DNA of 64,000 nucleotides from Gemmatimonadota bacterium (lineage in GTDB: Bacteria > Latescibacterota > UBA2968 > GCA-2709665). Shown one piece after another: positions 62,301 through 64,000 of the stretch. The notes under the pieces were generated by a model. The model was given only the letters and a program-made list of their open reading frames with translations, did no database searches and was not told the origin of the DNA. The stretch covers positions 1 to 64,000 of the forward strand of contig JAPPJY010000092.1 of NCBI GenBank assembly GCA_028874335.1, in the 5' to 3' direction. The position numbers were made by a program, and so were the translations under genes. Numbering within the stretch: position 1 is the stretch's first letter; every line of letters begins with the position of its first letter.

Positions 62301-64000
62301 CTGCTGACCTTCACAGTGCTTTCGTTTACGTCGGTTCAGACGTACCTGCGCTTTTACAAGTTGCCAAGGGACAACCGTCCGCCCTACGAGGGAGCGCTGG
62401 TGAGAGACCGGAACTGGAGGGGAATGCAGCCCTCCGCGCTGACGTATATCCAGAGTCATTTCGGCGGTTTCGCCCGGGTTGCGCCCCGGGCGTTTTACAT
62501 TTCCGAAAAGAGAGGCGAGCGGGCGTATATCGACTTTGAGGAACCCGAAAGCGGCCGGCGGAGCTTCGCGAACGGGTTGCTGGGCGTGACGCCGGAGGAA
62601 CCCGGGGTGCTGGCGATGGATCGGCTGCTGACGGCCGGCCGCTGGTTCCGGGAGGGGGAACGGCACGCGGTCATCCTGCCGGGCGAGTTGGCGGACCTCG
62701 TTGGGATCACCGGCGCGGACGTGGAAGCCGGCCGGGCGCGGGTGCGTATGTTGGGGGTGGAGCTTGCCGTCGTCGGGATTCTGGACTCCCGGGCCGTGGA
62801 CAGGCTCGCGGATATGGATGACGAACGCCCGACGCCCATCGACACGACGATGGAGACCGCCGGAACGAGCGACTGGCGCAACCTGAGCCAGGACCCGAGG
62901 TTGATGGGAGCTGAGCCGATCGAGGCGTTCATTCACCTGGACGCGAGCAATACGGCGCTGCTCCCGTACGAATTCGTCATCGAAATAGGGGGCACACTCA
63001 GGTCGATCGCGATCACCGATTTCAAAGACGCCCAGGGCAATCCCAGCCAGGACGTCCGCCGGCAGATCGAAGACTTCATGTCACGGGTTGCGCTGACGAT
63101 GTTCGTCGGGATCGACGACGAGGTGACCGTATACAGCTCCATTGGCACCACCTCCCTTTCCGGCATCGCGAATCTCTTCATCCCGCTGGTGATCGCCTCG
63201 CTCATCGTCCTGAATACGATGATGGGCGCCGTATATGAAAGATTCCGCGAAATCGGCGTCTACTCGGCAGTGGGCCTGGCGCCAAGCCACATATCCGCGC
63301 TCTTTCTGGCCGAAGCGGCCGTGTTCGCCACGCTGGGAGCGGCTTTCGGCTATCTGATCGGCCAGGCGCTGGCGCTGGTCCTGTACGAGCGGGGAGCGCT
63401 GGGCGGGCTGTCGTTGAACTACTCTTCCCTGTCGGCCGTTTCTTCCACGCTGTTGGTGATGCTGGCGGTGTTCCTGTCCACCCTCTATCCCGCCAGGAAG
63501 GCTGAACAGATGTCCGTACCGGACGTGACGCGGCGGTGGCAGTTTCCGAATCCGGACGGGGACGACTGGACTTTCGACTTTCCATTTACCCTGGCGGGAT
63601 CGGAAGCCCTGGGGATGTACACCTATCTCTTTCGGAGTTTCGAGTCGTTCGGCGAGGGTTCCCTGGGCCGGTTCGTTTCGCGGGACGTGCGTTTCGGGTC
63701 CGATCCGCTTCCGGCCGGCACGGGGTACAGGATCGCGCTGCGGATGTGGCTGGCGCCATACGATCTGGGCATCAGCCAGGACGTTCAGATGGTTGCGATT
63801 CCCACGGGAGAACACGATATATACCGTATCGAGGTCCGTATCCATCGCCTGAGCGGAGACGTGAACTCGTGGCAACGCGTGAACAGGGGTTTCCTGAACG
63901 ACCTCCGCAAGCTCTTCCTGGTATGGAAGACAATGCCTCCGGAAACCAAGACGGACTATGCGCGGCAGGGCGAGGCGGAACTGGGGACGTCGCACGTCCG
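59304..64000 (+). CDS. M28-like domain / FtsX-like permease fusion protein (3'-truncated by the window)
   Basis: An uninterrupted frame from ATG 59304 to the last base (1,565 complete codons, no stop), so the protein continues beyond the window. Residues 7-24 form an N-terminal membrane anchor (ALLVLLTLGVLALVVVF). Residues about 60-360 resemble M28 peptidases, but the zinc ligands of GAHYD, the DD dyad and EE are replaced by AYYDA (about 295), GAESASG (about 308) and AHFEG (about 342). Membrane spans near 868-890, 905-945 and 985-1010 follow. An FtsX-like permease block lies near 1285-1400 (LFIPLVIASLIVLNTMMGAV; REIGVYSAVGLAPSHI). It probably works in an ABC-type mechanotransmission or export system; no ATPase gene is seen in the window. 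Confidence 0.85.
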   Translation, partial: MIDGIKRALLVLLTLGVLALVVVFDPENVSDVMRDLLDIRQSPPPEQVRGDLSAADRAVRRIVDEIAEDDVRSHVSALTRMPSRVVGYDGERQARDYIRSQFEALGLERVTAETFDVTVPVDRGGVLKVTATGEEISIYGLWPNDVRTPSLPDGGVEGHLIYGRRGEFSDFNGSVVDGSVVLMDFGCGQNYLNAMTLGAKAILFFDDGNVTRGEAEDKFLEVPVNVPRFWVNREDAQRLLNEVERGDIRVRLTARMDWQTVKAANVLGYLPGSDERIPGGTGARWKDRLIVVGAYYDAMSVVPALAPGAESASGAAALLEVIRSLQRHGSRHSFLFLATSAHFEGLTGINDFLFRHSRRSDYFRDRIPEGERIDFSLFVGLDLSSRSRQVGGFAMGTFYNARKGTDEYLKNLLTPYSHRFREYTSALFPDEERYVDVVAPAKRPWTSYMPVPLALESEAAVFVGQEAMTLVTLYDGRVRTDTPLDVPEAMAFGRLTDQVRSVAAMMIRAGNDPGFFRETQLRLMDRGHRLSGRILWFDRDVDFAIPRVPVPGALVTYKQPGPGSLAGVRTLMVTQTTRGPIYEGPASGGALYGSRKVVAKTGRFEFDIVRNRFSNHVLAYELDAEGRIVSAPDMGIDGAGSDGKNGKYPLVQGYGWWDNEMMGVLFRCRSLSLFEIVDSSYLSVLDHLKVLGRDNSEPIEYGFRYVANQGRKEGKVTQASVAFAPPGERIKILMSSGLFGIKYLLINAPEDLLSDPVAPRQVNAETVIRSMGAGYVPDGNAITLPSYRAARDMWIVDDVRMKQLARYGVENQRLSGLHDRARASLLEAEGHLKNLRYDRFIASAREGWGLEARGYPEVKETANDTVRGVIFYFVLLLPFSFFCERLFFGFPDVHRRIVGFAAILIAMFLALRWVHPAFQLSGSPYIIFLAFVILCLGGVAMVIVVSRFAEQVRRMKQSATGVYEEDVGRISAMIVAFTLGVSNLRKRPLRSGLTAVTLTLLTFTVLSFTSVQTYLRFYKLPRDNRPPYEGALVRDRNWRGMQPSALTYIQSHFGGFARVAPRAFYISEKRGERAYIDFEEPESGRRSFANGLLGVTPEEPGVLAMDRLLTAGRWFREGERHAVILPGELADLVGITGADVEAGRARVRMLGVELAVVGILDSRAVDRLADMDDERPTPIDTTMETAGTSDWRNLSQDPRLMGAEPIEAFIHLDASNTALLPYEFVIEIGGTLRSIAITDFKDAQGNPSQDVRRQIEDFMSRVALTMFVGIDDEVTVYSSIGTTSLSGIANLFIPLVIASLIVLNTMMGAVYERFREIGVYSAVGLAPSHISALFLAEAAVFATLGAAFGYLIGQALALVLYERGALGGLSLNYSSLSAVSSTLLVMLAVFLSTLYPARKAEQMSVPDVTRRWQFPNPDGDDWTFDFPFTLAGSEALGMYTYLFRSFESFGEGSLGRFVSRDVRFGSDPLPAGTGYRIALRMWLAPYDLGISQDVQMVAIPTGEHDIYRIEVRIHRLSGDVNSWQRVNRGFLNDLRKLFLVWKTMPPETKTDYARQGEAELGTSHV

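Noticed and set aside
61659-62936. A 425-codon minus-strand frame opposite the FtsX-like part
   Set aside because: The plus-strand reading encodes membrane spans and an FtsX-like block in an unbroken frame. The minus-strand reading is rich in Arg, His and Gln and has no domain.

Overview
The window looks like a chromosomal segment from an uncultured, G+C-rich Gram-negative bacterium of the FCB type (Latescibacterota- or Poribacteria-like is my best guess, not proven). The basis is the mix of protein types. There is a TonB-dependent receptor with an N-terminal carboxypeptidase-regulatory-like domain. A PorV-like barrel sits beside a secreted protein with a sorting-type C-terminus. There are also a GWxTD protein, an ASPIC/UnbV protein, dockerin-like EF-hand pairs, a DUF6785-like membrane protein, and many heparinase-like and Gfo/Idh/MocA proteins. 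I saw no rRNA, tRNA, CRISPR array, transposase or transcription factor.

Layout. Every gene from 89 to about 21.5 kb is on the minus strand and every gene from 22.3 kb to the right edge is on the plus strand. The ~850 bp divergent gap between them carries repeats and a good promoter. The left arm is a mixed catabolic set: aldo/keto reductase, Gfo/Idh/MocA oxidoreductase, oligoendopeptidase F, amidohydrolase, a frameshifted phytanoyl-CoA dioxygenase-like gene, acyl-CoA synthetase and enoyl-CoA hydratase (4-nt overlap), SixA-like phosphatase, metallophosphoesterase, two beta-propeller proteins, an M55 D-aminopeptidase, a CocE-type hydrolase, two AAC(3)-fold proteins (one fused to a TIM barrel), a metallo-beta-lactamase-fold hydrolase, a GNAT and a heparinase-like protein.

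Right arm. 22.3-29.9 kb is an envelope module (small barrel, TonB receptor, large secreted protein, PorV-like protein). 30.4-37.5 kb is a tightly packed run of two SUMF1-domain lipoproteins, a TPR protein, an FG-GAP/ASPIC protein and a TPR-GWxTD protein. 37.6-59.1 kb is a carbohydrate-degradation region: four further heparinase II/III-like proteins (one fused to a PQQ-like propeller, one ending in a dockerin-like EF-hand pair), two Gfo/Idh/MocA oxidoreductases, and a DUF6785-like polytopic membrane protein. Inserted among them are a CBS-domain membrane protein, a solitary DNA methyltransferase and an S55-type peptidase that carries the same EF-hand module. From 59304 to the window end runs an uninterrupted open frame of more than 1,560 codons that combines an M28-like domain lacking the expected zinc ligands with FtsX-like permease segments.

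Repeats. Four families are interspersed: a GGGGCG/GGGCGCCC family that also forms an exact 163-bp-period tandem array; a ~160-bp palindromic element directly upstream of two envelope operons, with paired compensatory changes; a ~161-bp MITE-like element with 3-bp TNA target duplications; and a TGAGCTTGTCGAAGGG family. The overall picture is a heterotroph living on uronate-containing or sulfated polysaccharides and peptides, with an unusual secretion and lipoprotein repertoire.
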